The position numbers and the translations under genes were made by a program. The notes under the pieces are model-generated. The model worked only from the letters and a program-made list of their open reading frames with translations, was not told where the DNA came from and searched no databases. A stretch of 51,706 nucleotides of DNA from UBA3210 sp963610315 (GTDB taxonomy: Bacteria; Bacillota_I; Bacilli_A; RFN20; CAG-449), in contig CAVDMV010000012.1 of assembly GCA_963610315.1 (NCBI GenBank), positions 1 to 51,706 on the forward strand, given 5' to 3'. This document shows, piece after piece, positions 1-7,680 of the stretch (within the stretch, counting starts at the first letter, position 1; each line of letters begins with the position of its first letter).

Positions 1-1
1 T

Positions 2-556
2 ATGAATAATAAATTGTTAAAATTATTATTGTTACCTTGTTTAATCTTACCTAGTGTTTCGTGTGGTAATAATAGCGATGGATTTAAACAAGTAAGCCAT
101 GATGAATTTGCTTTAAAAGCTATTAAATGCATTAACGAGCCAGATACCTATAGTAAAGTAATTATGAATGGAACTTGTGAAGTTTATGAAAATCATGAAA
201 TTAAAACAATAAATAATGCAATAGGTATGATAAATGAAAAAGAACTTACTATTGAAAATGTAAGTCGTGCTGAAGATGATGACTTAATTTATTGTGTTTT
301 ACGTATGGATTTTACCCCTTATTATTATATTTATGCAGCTAATGAAAATTATACTTATTACGTAAATGATACTTCGTGTAGGATTGAATATGATGTGACT
401 TTTTATGGCTGTTCCATAACTCAGTGTGGTGAGACATACCATAATATAATATCATGGAATAATTATGGACTTTTAGACTATTTTGAATTTGCTTTTACTA
501 GATTTGGTGATAATATCATTCGCTGCGTTCTTAAACTTAATTTTTCATATGAATAA
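2..556 (+). CDS. Predicted lipoprotein of unknown function
   Basis: A 184-residue protein that I do not recognise. The N-terminus is a lipoprotein signal: a short basic start, a leucine-rich core and a lipobox ending S-V-S-C at about residue 21, so it should be lipidated and held on the outer face of the membrane. The rest is rich in Asn, Tyr and Asp, as expected for an exported protein. The start codon is the second base of the window, so its ribosome binding site and promoter lie outside. It is paralogous to the next gene: both have an H-D-E/D-F-A-L-K segment soon after the lipid anchor and a K/T-Y-Y-V-N segment further on. The pair is probably a tandem duplication. Confidence 0.7.
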   Translation: MNNKLLKLLLLPCLILPSVSCGNNSDGFKQVSHDEFALKAIKCINEPDTYSKVIMNGTCEVYENHEIKTINNAIGMINEKELTIENVSRAEDDDLIYCVLRMDFTPYYYIYAANENYTYYVNDTSCRIEYDVTFYGCSITQCGETYHNIISWNNYGLLDYFEFAFTRFGDNIIRCVLKLNFSYE

Positions 557-568
557 GGGGGCATAAAT

Positions 569-1090
569 ATGAATTCAAAAATAAAAATTTTATTATTACT
601 TCCATTTTTGATGTTATCTAGTTGCAATAATGTATCCTCTCATGACGATTTTGCTTTAAAAGGTATTTCTTATTTGAAAAATTCCCGAAATAAAGGTCAT
701 TACTCAGTTATTATAACCGGAACTTATGATAAATTAGAGACTAATGCTCATTATGATTTATGTTTTGAAATGTTTCATACAGGAGCCGCTTTATATTATT
801 TAGATAAAAATTGTCCTGAATATCTAGAACTATTAGTTAATTATATAGAAGGAAATTGTTTTCTTAGAGATTATATAATTTATACTACTAATTCTAATAT
901 GAAAAAATATTATGTAAATAATGATACGTTAAAAGTTGAAGATTATTCTATCTTTGGAAATAGTTCTTATACTGATCATTATATATGGAATAGCGATGCA
1001 TTATTGACTGAAATGAAACATTATTTTAAAGATGAAAATAGTGATAAACCTATTGCAATCGCGGATATTACTATCGCTAAAAAAGATTAA
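569..1090 (+). CDS. Predicted lipoprotein, paralogue of the preceding gene
   Basis: A 173-residue exported lipoprotein of unknown function. The signal peptide ends in a lipobox L-S-S-C at about residue 19. It starts 12 bases after the preceding stop, behind an AAGGGGG-type ribosome binding site, so the two genes are cotranscribed. The mature protein shares the H-D-D-F-A-L-K-G motif and the K-K-Y-Y-V-N-N-D segment with its neighbour, but overall similarity looks low. A strong hairpin terminator follows directly and is shared with the convergent CNNM gene. No catalytic motif is visible. Confidence 0.7.
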   Translation: MNSKIKILLLLPFLMLSSCNNVSSHDDFALKGISYLKNSRNKGHYSVIITGTYDKLETNAHYDLCFEMFHTGAALYYLDKNCPEYLELLVNYIEGNCFLRDYIIYTTNSNMKKYYVNNDTLKVEDYSIFGNSSYTDHYIWNSDALLTEMKHYFKDENSDKPIAIADITIAKKD

Positions 1091-1093
1091 TAA

Positions 1094-1150
1094 AAAAGAA
1101 CTTCAATTATAAATTTAGACGATTAAATTTATTTTCTTGAAGTTCTTTTA
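1094..1150. terminator. Bidirectional intrinsic terminator
   Basis: The arms AAAAAGAACTTCAA and TTGAAGTTCTTTTA pair across a loop of about 30 bases and have T-runs on both strands. It ends the lipoprotein pair on the plus strand and the CNNM gene on the minus strand. Confidence 0.8.
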
Positions 1151-1165
1151 TTTATGTTTACTTTA

Positions 1166-2239
1166 TTAATTTTGTTTTATTTCTTCTTTATTGTTATTAG
1201 TATCTTGTTGTAGCTTTTCTTCTTCAATACGCGCTTGTTCTTCAGCACTTTCATAAGCGTCATCACGTTCTTCGTCGTATTCATCTTCAATTTCACCGAC
1301 TAATTCTTCGATGATATCTTCCATTGTGATTAAACCATAGACTTTATTACCATTTTTAACAATAGCCATATGTTGATGTTCCTTTTGGAATGTTTTTAAT
1401 AATCGACAAATTTTAATCGTAGGTTTTGTATATATTGGCTCAATAATTATTGATTTTAAATCTTGTTCATCGTTGAGTAACATTTCATAGAATTCCTTTT
1501 GATAAATAATGCCATATATAGAAGAAATCTTGTTATTTCTTGCAATTGGTAAACGAGAGAAATTATAAGTTTCAAATACATCTTGAATATGTTCTAGTGA
1601 ATCAGAGTCTTTTACGAAAATGACTTTTTTATTTTTTGTCATAATATCTTCGACAAGTAAGTCACCATAATCAATCGTATTTAATATAAGATTTTTTTCA
1701 ACATTAGTTAAAATGCCTTCGTCATGAATATTATCGACGAGAATTTCAAATTCTTCTTCAGTCATCGATACTTCTTCTTTGACTTTGAAAAGCTTTTTAA
1801 CTCCTCTAGTAATTAATTCAAATAATGCAGTGATTGGATAAAATACATAAAAAAGTACTGTAAGAGGATAACTTACAATCATCGCAAATTTAATATTTAT
1901 TATTTTTGAAAAAGTCTTTGGTAAAATTTCTCCAAATATAAGAACAACGATGGTGATTATCGCAGTACATAATCCAGTTGACCATCCTTCTTCGACGAAG
2001 ATGACAGTTGCGATTGATGTTAAAGCAATGTTAACTATATTATTTCCAATTAAAATTGTAGAAATAAGTTTTTCATATGACTCTTTTAATTTAAGTGCCA
2101 TTTTTGCAGTCTTTTTTGTTTTCGCTAAATTCTTCATTCTAATAACTGGGAATGAAGTATAAGCAGTCTCACTAGCTGAGAAGAATGCTGAAAGTAGTAG
2201 TAAGATAAATAATACAATAAACAATATCGGGTGATCCAT
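1166..2239 (-). CDS. CNNM/CBS-domain membrane protein (hemolysin C/CorC family)
   Basis: A 357-residue integral membrane protein of the CNNM transmembrane plus CBS-pair family, whose studied members export or regulate Mg2+ and other divalent cations. The N-terminal part carries the family signature S-A-F-F-S-A-S-E-T-A near residue 20, then I-G-N-N-I-V-N and the F-G-E-I-L-P-K motif that ends the transmembrane domain. Two CBS repeats follow, the second with V-Y-G-L-I-T-M-E-D-I-I-E-E-L-V-G-E-I. After the CBS pair there is only an acidic tail rich in Glu, Asp and Gln. The CorC_HlyC C-terminal domain seen in many relatives of about 420 residues is absent. The gene has its own promoter and diverges from cardiolipin synthase. 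Confidence 0.88.
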   Translation of the reverse strand: MDHPILFIVLFILLLLSAFFSASETAYTSFPVIRMKNLAKTKKTAKMALKLKESYEKLISTILIGNNIVNIALTSIATVIFVEEGWSTGLCTAIITIVVLIFGEILPKTFSKIINIKFAMIVSYPLTVLFYVFYPITALFELITRGVKKLFKVKEEVSMTEEEFEILVDNIHDEGILTNVEKNLILNTIDYGDLLVEDIMTKNKKVIFVKDSDSLEHIQDVFETYNFSRLPIARNNKISSIYGIIYQKEFYEMLLNDEQDLKSIIIEPIYTKPTIKICRLLKTFQKEHQHMAIVKNGNKVYGLITMEDIIEELVGEIEDEYDEERDDAYESAEEQARIEEEKLQQDTNNNKEEIKQN

Positions 2240-2267
2240 ATCGGTTCAAAATACCTCCACAAAAAAT

Positions 2268-2296
2268 ATCATAACATATTTAAAAAAGTTTCTCAA
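2268..2296 (-). promoter_or_regulatory. Promoter of the CNNM gene
   Basis: On the minus strand, TTGAGA and TATGAT are separated by 17 bases and lie upstream of a GGAGGT ribosome binding site. This is close to the sigma-A consensus. Confidence 0.6.
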
Positions 2297-2310
2297 TTCT
2301 ATTTTACATG

Positions 2311-2319
2311 TGTTAAAAT
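2311..2319 (+). promoter_or_regulatory. Extended -10 element before the cardiolipin synthase gene
   Basis: TGTTAAAAT matches an extended -10 (TG, one base, TAAAAT) about 27 bases upstream of the chosen start. There is no convincing -35. It also argues against the longer open frame that begins at 2310, inside this element. Confidence 0.4.
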
Positions 2320-2345
2320 ATTTGTGCTTAGGAGAAGCAATAAAA

Positions 2346-3881
2346 ATGAAATTTTTAAAGAAATTATTAACATCTTTATTTGGTAGATTAACTATCTTTG
2401 GATTACTCGTTATAGTCCAAGTGGCTTTTTTAGTTTACATCGTTATTACCTTTGAAGAATATTCATTTTATGTTAACTTAGCTGTCTCCTTTTTAGCGAT
2501 TCTTGTCGCGTTAAACTTAAATTTTAGATATATGCCTAATGAAGCAAAAATATCTTGGTGTACATTATTAATCTTTTTTCCAATCTTAGGTATCGTAACT
2601 TATTTTATGTTCTCTCGAAACTATGTTTCCTATAGACAAAAAAGATTGTTTTATAACTTTACAAAAGAAAATGCTTTCTATTTAAGAAATAAGACATATA
2701 AAAAAGAAAAAATCGGTGAAAAGATTGATCGAGTTCAACTTGGTCAACTTACTTATCTAGAATCTTTTAATGCGAATAAGGGGTATACTAAATGTAAATC
2801 TACTTTCTTTCCAAGTGGAGAAAAATATTTTGAAGATCTTCTCATTGAATTAAAAAAAGCAAAGAAATTTATTTTTATTGAAACATTTATTATTGAAAGA
2901 GGCTATATGCTTAATTCAATCTTAGATATATTAAAAGAAAAAGTTAAAGAAGGTGTTGAAGTTAGACTTATATATGATGATATCGGCTCAATTAAAACAG
3001 TCGAATCTTCTTTCTATAAAAGATTAAGAAAATTAGGAATAAAAGCTTATAAATTTAACCGTTTTATTCCATTTGCTTCTGCCGTTCATAATAATAGAGA
3101 TCACCGTAAATTCTTTATTATCGATGGAAAAACTGCTTATACCGGGGGATGTAATATCGCGGATGAATATATTAATAAAGTAGAACGTTTTGGTTATTGG
3201 AAAGATACGATGGTTAAGATTCAAGGACCTGCCGTTGATTCTATTACAGTCTTATTCTTAACTATTTACATGCTTATTTCGAAAACTAATGAAAAAGTAG
3301 ATATCTATTTACATCAATATGATAAGTATGATGAAGAAGGGATTGTTTGTCCATATGGTGATGGTCCTAGACCATTTTATCGCGAATATATCGGTGAAAA
3401 TGTCATTGTCAATATGATTAATCAATCAGAAAAATATGTTTATATAACGACACCTTATTTTATTTGTGATGATAAAATTAAACAAGCGCTTATTAATGCT
3501 TCTAAAAGAGGAGTCGATGTAAGAATTATCGTTCCTCATATCCCAGATAAAAGATTAGTATTTGCTTTAACGAGATCAAACTACGCAAGGTTACAACGAG
3601 CTGGAGTTAAAGTATATGAATTTGAAAAAGGTTTTATTCATGCTAAACAAATGGTGTGTGATGATAAAATTGCCCAAGTAGGAACGATTAATTTAGATTA
3701 TCGTAGCTTAATCCATCATTATGAAGACGCCGTTTGGTTTGCTTCAAGTCCTGTTATTCAAGATATTAAGAAAGATTTTTTAGATACTTTCCCAATATGT
3801 ATCGATATGACTGGACATAAGCAAAGTAAATTTGCCCATTTTTTATGTAAAATAATTGAAAACTTACAACCATTATTATAG
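2346..3881 (+). CDS. cls: Cardiolipin synthase
   Basis: A 511-residue membrane enzyme of the phospholipase D superfamily that joins two phosphatidylglycerol molecules into cardiolipin and glycerol. Two N-terminal transmembrane helices (about residues 15-60) are followed by the PLDc_N region. Two HKD motifs are intact: H-R-K-F-F-I-I-D followed by G-G-C-N-I-A-D, and H-A-K-Q-M-V-C-D followed by G-T-I-N-L-D. The start at 2346 is chosen because a TAGGAGA ribosome binding site lies about 9 bases upstream; the longer frame from 2310 would start inside the promoter. The length is normal for a bacterial ClsA-type enzyme. psuG follows after 11 bases, so the two may be cotranscribed. Confidence 0.93.
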   Translation: MKFLKKLLTSLFGRLTIFGLLVIVQVAFLVYIVITFEEYSFYVNLAVSFLAILVALNLNFRYMPNEAKISWCTLLIFFPILGIVTYFMFSRNYVSYRQKRLFYNFTKENAFYLRNKTYKKEKIGEKIDRVQLGQLTYLESFNANKGYTKCKSTFFPSGEKYFEDLLIELKKAKKFIFIETFIIERGYMLNSILDILKEKVKEGVEVRLIYDDIGSIKTVESSFYKRLRKLGIKAYKFNRFIPFASAVHNNRDHRKFFIIDGKTAYTGGCNIADEYINKVERFGYWKDTMVKIQGPAVDSITVLFLTIYMLISKTNEKVDIYLHQYDKYDEEGIVCPYGDGPRPFYREYIGENVIVNMINQSEKYVYITTPYFICDDKIKQALINASKRGVDVRIIVPHIPDKRLVFALTRSNYARLQRAGVKVYEFEKGFIHAKQMVCDDKIAQVGTINLDYRSLIHHYEDAVWFASSPVIQDIKKDFLDTFPICIDMTGHKQSKFAHFLCKIIENLQPLL

Positions 3882-3892
3882 GAGGAAAGAAT

Positions 3893-4804
3893 ATGTTAGT
3901 TAAAATTTCAAAAGAAGTAGAAGAAGCTTTAAAAAATAATGTACCTGTTATTGCGTTAGAATCTACCATCATTTCTCATGGTATGCCATATCCAAAAAAC
4001 GTTCAAACTGCTTTAGAAGTAGAAAGAATTATTAGAGAAAATGGCTGCGTACCCGCGACTATTGGTATTATTGATGGAACTCCAATTGTCGGTATGTCAC
4101 CTGATGAAATTGAAAAATTTGGTTCAACTAAAGGAATCTTAAAAGTTTCTAGAAGAGATTTACCAGTTGTTATGGCAAAGAAAAAGTGGGGAGCAACAAC
4201 AGTTTCTACCACAATGATTCTCGCTCAATACGCCGGAATTGAAGTCTTTGTGACCGGTGGAATTGGTGGAGTTCATCGACATGGTGAAGTAACTATGGAT
4301 ATTTCTGCTGACTTACAAGAACTCGCACATACTAATGTAACAGTTGTTTGTGCAGGAGCTAAAGCTATCTTAGATTTACCTAGAACTTTAGAATATCTTG
4401 AAACTCAAGGTGTACCAGTTCTTGGCTATAAATCAGAAAATCTTGCAGCATTCTATTCAAAAGATTCAGGCTTAAAACTTGATTATAAGATGGATGATGC
4501 ACATGAAATTGCTGAAACAATTTTCTATAAACGCGCATTAAAATTAGACGGTGGCGTTTTAATTTCTAATCCAATTCCTGACGAATATTCTTTACCTAAT
4601 GAAGTTATTAATAAATATATTGATGACGCATTAAATAAAGCCGATGCAAATGGCATTAAAGGAAAAGATGTTACTCCTTTCTTATTAAAAGAAATTGCTG
4701 ATCAAACTAAAGGAACTTCATTAGAAGCAAATATTAAACTTGTTTATAATAATGCTCTTGTTGGTAGCTTAATTGCAAAAGAATTAGCGGCATTAAAAAA
4801 ATAA
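3893..4804 (+). CDS. psuG: Pseudouridine-5'-phosphate glycosidase
   Basis: A 303-residue enzyme that reversibly cleaves the C-C bond of pseudouridine 5'-phosphate to uracil and ribose 5-phosphate, the second step of pseudouridine catabolism. Family motifs are clear: A-L-E-S-T-I-I-S-H-G-M-P-Y-P with the conserved Glu near the N-terminus, V-F-V-T-G-G-I-G-G-V-H-R-H-G, and P-R-T-L-E-Y-L-E-T-Q-G-V-P-V. The length is typical. A TAGGAGGAA ribosome binding site precedes the ATG. No PfkB-type pseudouridine kinase (PsuK), its usual partner, lies beside it. The P-loop kinase two genes downstream belongs to another fold and has its own promoter. Confidence 0.95.
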   Translation: MLVKISKEVEEALKNNVPVIALESTIISHGMPYPKNVQTALEVERIIRENGCVPATIGIIDGTPIVGMSPDEIEKFGSTKGILKVSRRDLPVVMAKKKWGATTVSTTMILAQYAGIEVFVTGGIGGVHRHGEVTMDISADLQELAHTNVTVVCAGAKAILDLPRTLEYLETQGVPVLGYKSENLAAFYSKDSGLKLDYKMDDAHEIAETIFYKRALKLDGGVLISNPIPDEYSLPNEVINKYIDDALNKADANGIKGKDVTPFLLKEIADQTKGTSLEANIKLVYNNALVGSLIAKELAALKK

Positions 4805-4805
4805 T

Positions 4806-5432
4806 ATGAAAGAAAATAAAATCATCTTGAATAATTTAGAGTCAGTTGATCTTAGAGAATGTATTAAAAATGAAGACTTCTTAAGAAAAGAAATTACTTT
4901 TCTTGAACAATCAGAAGATTTAATTATTAAAGACATTAAAATTACTGACTGTAAGTTCAATAATGTTGATTTTTCTAAAATAAAATTAATTAACGTTGAT
5001 TTTGTTAATTGTATTTTTGATCATTGCTCACTTATTAATGTTAATTTAACTAAGTATGGTGTTAATAACTTATATTTTAATAATTGTAAGTTATTAAATA
5101 TCCATATGGATCAAACTAGTATTAAGAATCTAACGATAATTAATTCTTCTTGTCGATATCTAAATTTTTCTTTTTCTAACATCAATAACTTAACTTTAAA
5201 AGATAGCGCGATTAAAGAATCATTCTTTAATCAAACTTATATTTTAAATTCTACTTTTGATAATTTAGATTTAGAAGGTAGCGAATTACTCAACATGAAG
5301 ATTGATGCTTTAGATTTATCAACTTCAAATATTGCCAAAATAAAAATCAATGCTTATTCTTTAAAAGGTATGAGCGTCAACGCGAACCAAGCGATTAATT
5401 TAATAACAATTTTAGGTGTTAAAGTAAAATAA
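4806..5432 (+). CDS. Pentapeptide-repeat-like protein
   Basis: A 208-residue cytoplasmic protein with degenerate pentapeptide repeats of the A(N/D)LXX type over about residues 45-195, for example C-K-F-N-N-V-D-F and S-T-F-D-N-L-D-L-E-G-S. Such repeats fold as a right-handed quadrilateral beta-helix. Some relatives mimic DNA and protect gyrase, but nothing here predicts that role. It starts one base after the psuG stop and has no Shine-Dalgarno sequence, so translation probably depends on coupling to psuG. The function is unknown. Confidence 0.7.
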   Translation: MKENKIILNNLESVDLRECIKNEDFLRKEITFLEQSEDLIIKDIKITDCKFNNVDFSKIKLINVDFVNCIFDHCSLINVNLTKYGVNNLYFNNCKLLNIHMDQTSIKNLTIINSSCRYLNFSFSNINNLTLKDSAIKESFFNQTYILNSTFDNLDLEGSELLNMKIDALDLSTSNIAKIKINAYSLKGMSVNANQAINLITILGVKVK

Positions 5433-5461
5433 TTGATTTTTATTTATCGATAAAATATAAT
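5433..5461 (+). promoter_or_regulatory. Promoter of the P-loop kinase gene
   Basis: TTGATT and TATAAT are separated by exactly 17 bases, directly after the preceding stop codon. This makes the kinase gene an independent transcription unit. Confidence 0.7.
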
Positions 5462-5486
5462 AAATTAGATTGTGAGGAACTAACTT

Positions 5487-6068
5487 ATGGGTAAAATTCT
5501 TAAAAAGTTAATTTTAGTAACTTCTCCACCTGCTTGCGGTAAAACTTATATTTCTAAAAAACTTGCCTCAGCACTAGAGCACGTTGTCTATTTAGACAAA
5601 GATACTTTAATTACTTTATCAAAACAAATCTTTCTAGTCGCAAATGAAGAATATAATCGTTCTAGTGATTTCTTTGAAAAATATATTCGTAATGAAGAAT
5701 ATTACTGCGTTCTAGATTTAGCTTTTGAAGCAATTCAATATGAAGATTTAGTTTTAATTAACGCCCCATTTACTCGTGAAATAAGAGATATAGAATACAT
5801 GCACAATCTTGAAAAGAAATTAGAAGATATGGGAGGAGAATTAGTCGTCATTTGGGTTAAAACTTCTCCAGAAGTATGTAAAGAAAGAATGATTGCTAGA
5901 AATTCTGATCGTGATACTTGGAAACTCGCGAACTGGGATGAATACATTAAAAGATGTAATTTTACTGAACCAGTTGGAATAAAAAACTTCATTGTATTTA
6001 ATAATAACTCTGATGAAGAATTCGCTAGCTCAATGGAACGCATTGTTAAATATTTACAAGACAAATAA
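5487..6068 (+). CDS. P-loop nucleotide kinase-like protein
   Basis: A 193-residue protein with an N-terminal Walker A-like loop, S-P-P-A-C-G-K-T, at about residues 13-20, preceded by a hydrophobic beta strand (L-I-L-V-T). Downstream, D-K-D-T-L, I-N-A-P-F-T-R-E and the R-M-I-A-R-N-S-D-R-D lid-like segment are the layout of small-molecule or nucleotide kinases of the AAA_33/zeta-toxin-like group. The first Gly of the classical GxxxxGK loop is replaced by Ser. The substrate is unknown. An intrinsic terminator follows, so it is monocistronic. A kinase that phosphorylates pseudouridine or another nucleoside is only a guess from the psuG neighbourhood. Confidence 0.65.
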   Translation: MGKILKKLILVTSPPACGKTYISKKLASALEHVVYLDKDTLITLSKQIFLVANEEYNRSSDFFEKYIRNEEYYCVLDLAFEAIQYEDLVLINAPFTREIRDIEYMHNLEKKLEDMGGELVVIWVKTSPEVCKERMIARNSDRDTWKLANWDEYIKRCNFTEPVGIKNFIVFNNNSDEEFASSMERIVKYLQDK

Positions 6069-6070
6069 AA

Positions 6071-6100
6071 ATCTCAGGTTTAATCGCCTGAGATTTTTTT
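6071..6100 (+). terminator. Intrinsic terminator after the kinase gene
   Basis: The perfect stem ATCTCAGG/CCTGAGAT with an 8-base loop is followed by seven T. Confidence 0.88.
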
Positions 6101-6115
6101 AAAAACAAGTTTTAA

Positions 6116-6319
6116 TTAGAATAAATTAGCTGTAACAAATAATCTTGTATAATCAGTACAATAATATTCAATTGTAGAATCTTTAGAAACTACGTCTTCT
6201 ACTTGCGCATTAGTCTTATCTAATAATTTATCTAAATAATTATATGCGTCTTCTAATGAAGTAAAGTTTTTTGCGTTTACCTTGTTTTTGTTAATGATGC
6301 CGTCTACTGTATATGACAT
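6116..6319 (-). CDS. Small protein of unknown function
   Basis: A 67-residue soluble protein that I do not recognise. The start at 6319 is preferred over the ATG at 6328 because AAGGAG abuts the upstream ATG directly but sits 9 bases before the downstream one. The sequence is compact, with alternating beta (M-S-Y-T-V-D-G-I-I) and helical (S-L-E-D-A-Y-N-Y-L-D-K-L-L-D-K) parts, which suggests a small folded domain. There is a single Cys. About 270 bases of A/T-rich, mostly non-coding DNA separate it from its upstream neighbour. Expression is plausible because the ribosome binding site is strong. Confidence 0.55.
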   Translation of the reverse strand: MSYTVDGIINKNKVNAKNFTSLEDAYNYLDKLLDKTNAQVEDVVSKDSTIEYYCTDYTRLFVTANLF

Positions 6320-6508
6320 ATAATTCATCTCCTTTTTAATTTATATTTCGTGGTCTTTTCCTTTTGACCACATATATATAATTATTTTTCAAACTAAAAA
6401 ACAATGTAATTTATTGTGATAACGTTTACAAAAAAATGTAAGAGATTACAGAAACCCTTTACATAAAAATTCGTTCGAAAAAACAAGTTATTTAATAATT
6501 TTGAACAT

Positions 6509-6537
6509 GAAAAAAGAAGGTAAAAATTTTTAACCTT
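6509..6537 (-). terminator. Intrinsic terminator (minus strand)
   Basis: GAAGGT/ACCTTC flank a self-complementary A5T5 core, and on the minus strand the stem is followed by six T. It ends the small membrane-protein gene that stops at 6598. The rest of 6320-6597 shows only A/T-rich sequence with no clear gene. Confidence 0.75.
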
Positions 6538-6597
6538 CCGATTTTTTCCTGACCTAATTTTTAAAATTCATAAAATATGGCTATTTTAGATTAATAT

Positions 6598-7083
6598 TTA
6601 TTTTCTAATGATTTTATTGTAAACAATTGCGTATTTTTCTAAGTTATCTTTCGCATATATTACATATAAATAAACGCCATTTTCAATTGGAAAATTGCGA
6701 TATGGAATCCATTCTGAAATAAATGTATGCTTAGTTCCCTTCTTTGAAATGATTACTTCTAAATCAAATTGAATTAATGTTGAATCATTTTTATGACTAC
6801 GAACATTTTTTACAATACCAATTTTTCTTATACCTAATGCGTCAAGCGCATCTAATTTTTTACTTGATAATATTTCTTTATAAATGACGTAAATCCCTGT
6901 AATGATGAAGAATAAACTAACCAAGCTTAATAAAAGAATAATAAAGATATATGAAGTATCGTTATTAACCGCGGATTTAATTGAAGAATTAAAGATGATA
7001 AATAGACTTATAAAAGCTCCTAGAATTCCAAGTCCTAATAATAATAAGATAATACCTGCGATAACACCTTGATATTTTTTCAT
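6598..7083 (-). CDS. Two-helix membrane protein of unknown function
   Basis: A 161-residue protein with two N-terminal transmembrane helices (about residues 8-32 and 45-67) and a C-terminal soluble domain of about 85 residues, predicted mainly beta. The layout resembles DUF3592-type proteins, but I cannot assign a family. The start is fixed by a GAGGTGAAG ribosome binding site 6-8 bases upstream. The gene is monocistronic with its own terminator and diverges from the nickel/iron-sulphur operon. No catalytic motif is visible. Confidence 0.6.
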   Translation of the reverse strand: MKKYQGVIAGIILLLLGLGILGAFISLFIIFNSSIKSAVNNDTSYIFIILLLSLVSLFFIITGIYVIYKEILSSKKLDALDALGIRKIGIVKNVRSHKNDSTLIQFDLEVIISKKGTKHTFISEWIPYRNFPIENGVYLYVIYAKDNLEKYAIVYNKIIRK

Positions 7084-7174
7084 TTTTCTTCACCTCGAAA
7101 GATATTTTAACAAATTAATAAACATTTTAAAATATAAATATATTTTAGACACATGTAAAGAATTGTAGTTTTTA

Positions 7175-7203
7175 TTGACAACACTAGTTAAGAGTGATAC
7201 ATT
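7175..7203 (+). promoter_or_regulatory. Promoter of the CooT/CooC/dehydratase operon
   Basis: A consensus -35 TTGACA is followed after 17 bases by TACATT. A TATATA stretch overlaps just downstream. It is the only recognisable promoter for the eight-gene operon that ends at 12937. Confidence 0.65.
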
Positions 7204-7207
7204 ATAT

Positions 7208-7227
7208 ATTGATAAACTTTTATCAAT
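7208..7227. promoter_or_regulatory. 20-bp palindrome at the transcription start, candidate Rex-like operator
   Basis: ATTGATAAA-CT-TTTATCAAT is a perfect 9-2-9 inverted repeat right after the -10. The inner 18 bases (TTGATAA, four bases, TTATCAA) have the same 7-4-7 layout as operators of the NADH-sensing repressor Rex (TTGTGAA or TTGTTAA, four bases, then the complement). Its position favours repression. The regulator is inferred. Confidence 0.5.
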
Positions 7228-7262
7228 TAAATGATGACATTGTTTATTTGGGGTAATAACAT

Positions 7263-7469
7263 ATGGAAGAAAATAATAATAAAAAAGAGCTTATTGTACT
7301 CATTTCGTATTTAATTAAGCATAACGAATCACATAATAAGGAATTAGATGAATTAGCTTCGTCTTTAAAAGAAGTTAATGTAGAAGCTTACGAAAAAGTT
7401 TTAAATGCTTTAAAAGCATATAAAGAAGGTAATTCTTTTTTAGAAGAAGCTTTAAATTTATTAAATTAA
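7263..7469 (+). CDS. Small helical protein, first gene of the nickel/iron-sulphur operon
   Basis: A 68-residue protein, predicted almost wholly helical. It has the segment I-K-H-N-E-S-H-N-K-E near residue 20, which places two His residues one turn apart and could bind a metal, and a second helix ending E-G-N-S-F-L-E-E-A-L. From memory, small proteins with an H-N-x-x-H pattern often sit beside CooT-like genes in anaerobes, but I cannot name the family with certainty. A GGGGT ribosome binding site precedes the start, and the cooT-like gene follows after 15 bases. A metal-carrier or assembly role is inferred from context alone. Confidence 0.6.
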   Translation: MEENNNKKELIVLISYLIKHNESHNKELDELASSLKEVNVEAYEKVLNALKAYKEGNSFLEEALNLLN

Positions 7470-7484
7470 TAGGAGATAATTTTT

Positions 7485-7679
7485 ATGTGCTTATCAACAA
7501 TTTATAAAGATAAAATAGATGATAGTAACATCTTAATGAAGAATGTTATGTCAATTGAACTTGATAAAGATTTACTTGTCTTTACTGATTTAATGGAAAG
7601 AAAATTAAAAGTTAAAGGTAAACTTTCTAAAGCTAATTTAGTCGATGGATATGTAATAGTTCATCTCGAGGATAAATAA
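7485..7679 (+). CDS. cooT: CooT-like nickel-binding protein
   Basis: A 64-residue protein matching the CooT family: it begins M-C-L-S and has a short beta-barrel pattern (V-M-S-I-E-L-D-K-D-L-L-V-F-T-D-L) ending in V-I-V-H-L. In Rhodospirillum rubrum CooT is a Ni(II)-binding accessory protein for carbon monoxide dehydrogenase and uses the Cys after the initiator Met; that Cys is present here as Cys2. It starts behind a TAGGAGA site, and cooC follows one base after its stop. No CO dehydrogenase catalytic subunit lies in the window, so the client must be another protein, most simply one encoded in the same operon. Confidence 0.75.
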   Translation: MCLSTIYKDKIDDSNILMKNVMSIELDKDLLVFTDLMERKLKVKGKLSKANLVDGYVIVHLEDK

Positions 7680-7680
7680 T

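Noticed and set aside
5487..6068. Pseudouridine kinase partner of psuG
   Set aside because: PsuK is a PfkB-type sugar kinase; this protein is a small P-loop kinase with its own promoter. The link is only by neighbourhood.
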